Shown: positions 62,325 to 64,000 of the stretch, piece by piece
Layout: each line of letters starts with the position of its first letter
Position numbering within the stretch: the first letter of the stretch is position 1
Source: an uncultured Microbacterium sp.
GTDB taxonomy: Bacteria > Actinomycetota > Actinomycetes > Actinomycetales > Microbacteriaceae
NCBI RefSeq assembly: GCF_945952435.1
Contig: NZ_CAMFHZ010000010.1
Location: forward strand, 1 to 64,000
Direction: 5' to 3'
Length of the DNA stretch: 64,000 bases
Program-made: the position numbers and the translations under genes
Notes under the pieces: generated by a model
Told to the model about the DNA's origin: nothing
Seen by the model: the letters and a program-made list of their open reading frames with translations, nothing else
Database searches by the model: none

Positions 62325-64000
62325 CACGGCAGACCTCCGGCCGACCGATTGCCCGCCGATGCGGCCCCGCCGGATGGTTCGATCCACCCCGGAGGAGGAG
62401 GCGCGACCGACGATCCCACGCGGTCGGCGGATCCGGGCGCGTCCGGCGATCCGATCCAGCCCGAGCGGCCCGCACCCTCGGGCACCCCCGGCGCGACCGA
62501 GGCGCGCGTCTCGCCCTCCGCCCAGCGATGCGCGCGATCCGTCGCGGCAGCCTCCGCTGCGGCGGGGGCGAGCCTGTTCAGGATCGAGAGCAGGACCGTG
62601 CTCTCGATGCCCGACACCTCGCCCCGCACCGGCCCCGTGGCCGAATGGGCGCGGGCCTTCGCCACGCGCTGGGCGCGGTCGATCGGCCCCTGATGCAACG
62701 AGAAGCCCTGCAGGCGGGCCAGCGGGAACAGCGCGAGCTGACGCCAGATCCGGCCCCGGCGCAGCAGAATCGCGAAGTCGGTGAGCGCGATCCCGTGTCG
62801 CCGCCAGGACAACGGCCGTCGCCAGGCCGCGCGGGCCGGGATCGTCGCGTAAGAGTCGTCGGGCCGAGGGCCGAGGACGCCCTGCTCCCAGATGAACGGC
62901 ACGAGGTCGGCCGGGGCATCGGGCAGGATCAGGGCGAGCACGCGCTCGACGTCGGCCCGTGTACCCACGGGCAGCACGATGTTGAACTGCTGCCCCGCGC
63001 TGGACTGCTGCTTCGCGGCCGCCTTGCCGCTCATGCGGTTGATCCGCACCGTCCACCAGCCGAACGGCCGCCACAGCAGCGGCTGCGAGACCTCGACCGC
63101 GAAGATCCGCCCCGGCGGAATCGTCTCTGTGACGGTCGTGAACAGTCCGAACGTGATGCGCACGCCGTCCCTGGTGGGCGCGATCGAGTACCGCAGCGCC
63201 CGCGCGATCCTCCCCCAGGTGATCGCGATCGCCGCGAACAGCATCGGCAGTCCGACCAGGAGGGCGATGCCGAACACCGCGAGTCCTCCGTCGGGACGAC
63301 CGTCCGCGAGCATCGTCGGCACGGCCACGCCCATCGAGACCCCGAACACCACCGCGAGGAAGGCGACCCACGTGAGGGCCGACAACAGGTGCGATCCGAT
63401 CAGACGGCCGGCGGGGATGCGCAGCACGTGCTCCGGCGCGACGTCGTCCAGGTCGACCCCGGCGATGAGGCCCGTGACGCCGACGTTCATGGAGTCGGCG
63501 AGCTGCGCCCGGCGGGTGCGCACGCCCGGCGCATCCGCACTCCCCCGGCTCTCCTCGCGCGCGCGACGGGCGCCGGAGGCCAGTCGCAGGATGTCGGCGC
63601 GGACGGATTCGGCCTTCGCGGTCGAGAGGTATTCCAGGGGGACGTTCGCGTCGTTGCCGGCGCCGTCGACCTCGAGCTTGGCGAGCCCGATGAGGCGCGC
63701 GGGGAAGGGACGCGTGAGGTTCACGCCCTGCACCCGGTCGAGCGGCGCGCGCCGGTGCGACCGGAAGATCACGCCCTTGCGCACCTCGACGTGCGCATCC
63801 GTGATCCGGAAGTCGTGGAAGCGCCACATCAGCCAGAACAGCCCGATGAGCACGACGACCGCCGCCACGAGCGCGAGGAGCACGATGAGCACGAGGTTGT
63901 TCGCGAGGATCCAGTCCACCGGGTCGCCGCCGAACTCCGGCACACGTGCGGGGGTGAACAGCGACACCAGCCAGTACGCGATGCGCTCGCGCAGGTTCGC
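62324..64000 (-). CDS. Membrane protein with bacterial PH (bPH2) domains, start outside window
   Basis: At least 559 codons. The frame stays open to the window edge with protein-like sequence (LRERIAYWLVSLFTP), so the true start is beyond 64000 rather than at GTG 63967. Two bPH2 units can be read: FRITDAHVEVRKGVIFRSHRRAPLDRVQGVNL and the pair around YSIAPTRDGVRITFGLF with IFAVEVSQPLLWRPF, with helices between as in YdbT. The C-terminal ~90 residues are Pro/Gly/Ala-rich. Function unknown. Confidence 0.8.
   Translation of the reverse strand, partial: ANLRERIAYWLVSLFTPARVPEFGGDPVDWILANNLVLIVLLALVAAVVVLIGLFWLMWRFHDFRITDAHVEVRKGVIFRSHRRAPLDRVQGVNLTRPFPARLIGLAKLEVDGAGNDANVPLEYLSTAKAESVRADILRLASGARRAREESRGSADAPGVRTRRAQLADSMNVGVTGLIAGVDLDDVAPEHVLRIPAGRLIGSHLLSALTWVAFLAVVFGVSMGVAVPTMLADGRPDGGLAVFGIALLVGLPMLFAAIAITWGRIARALRYSIAPTRDGVRITFGLFTTVTETIPPGRIFAVEVSQPLLWRPFGWWTVRINRMSGKAAAKQQSSAGQQFNIVLPVGTRADVERVLALILPDAPADLVPFIWEQGVLGPRPDDSYATIPARAAWRRPLSWRRHGIALTDFAILLRRGRIWRQLALFPLARLQGFSLHQGPIDRAQRVAKARAHSATGPVRGEVSGIESTVLLSILNRLAPAAAEAAATDRAHRWAEGETRASVAPGVPEGAGRSGWIGSPDAPGSADRVGSSVAPPPPGWIEPSGGAASAGNRSAGGLP

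Noticed and set aside
61432..62475. Long frame overlapping the DUF2520 and PH-domain genes
   Set aside because: Arg/Ala-rich shadow in another frame. The real genes show Rossmann and bPH2 motifs and coupled stops and starts.

Overview
The window is high-GC actinobacterial chromosome. Codon use, gene families (DUF4192, LCP, GntP/GntK, two-PH-domain protein, CshA-type adhesin) and many leaderless promoters suggest Microbacteriaceae, most likely Microbacterium or a close relative. No rRNA or other species-level marker is present, so the genus is an inference.

Layout. 1-6.7 kb: the N-terminal part of a large secreted CshA-repeat adhesin and a two-gene glycosyltransferase operon. 6.7-7.8 kb: one SDR dehydrogenase gene between two ~62-bp direct repeats. 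7.81-23.34 kb: a very compact, apparently complete siphophage-type prophage of 15,496 bp in the 3' end of a tRNA-Arg(ACG) gene, bounded by a perfect 35-bp att repeat. 23.5-34.6 kb: DyP peroxidase, gluconate uptake genes with a GntR regulator, two alpha/beta-barrel-type metabolic loci (DUF2264, hydroxyacid dehydrogenase), VOC protein and thioredoxin. 34.7-50 kb: a FUSC membrane protein, then three agmatine/peptidyl-arginine deiminase-family genes, each with its own TetR regulator, plus a dipeptide-type ABC transporter, an NCS1 permease and an amidase. 50-64 kb: housekeeping (two tRNA-Ser, LCP, serS, lipid kinase, cardiolipin synthase, lysS, PH-domain protein).

How the prophage works. Structural and lysis genes run leftward (22.6 to 10.0 kb) as one tightly overlapping operon: small genes, HNH, TerL, portal, protease-capsid fusion, tail genes, tape measure, tip proteins, peptidase endolysin, two holin-like proteins. 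At the right end a rightward XRE-type repressor gene reads into attR. At the left end, in the same frame, the remainder of that gene emerges from attL and leads by ATGA overlap into a small HTH gene, two more small genes and the tyrosine integrase. In the circular phage these form one operon and a 147-residue repressor. Integration separates them, and the first host base after the core makes a TGA stop, giving a 98-residue repressor. This is the architecture of integration-dependent immunity described for mycobacteriophages BPs, Brujita and Giles. It is the most notable system in the window.

The deiminase region looks like a locus for taking up and deiminating agmatine- or arginine-type compounds. 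One enzyme has a Tat signal, one is cytosolic and one is a Tat-type lipoprotein. An identical-pattern 15-bp palindrome precedes both the cytosolic agmatine deiminase and the ABC transporter operon, tying them to the TetR gene between them.
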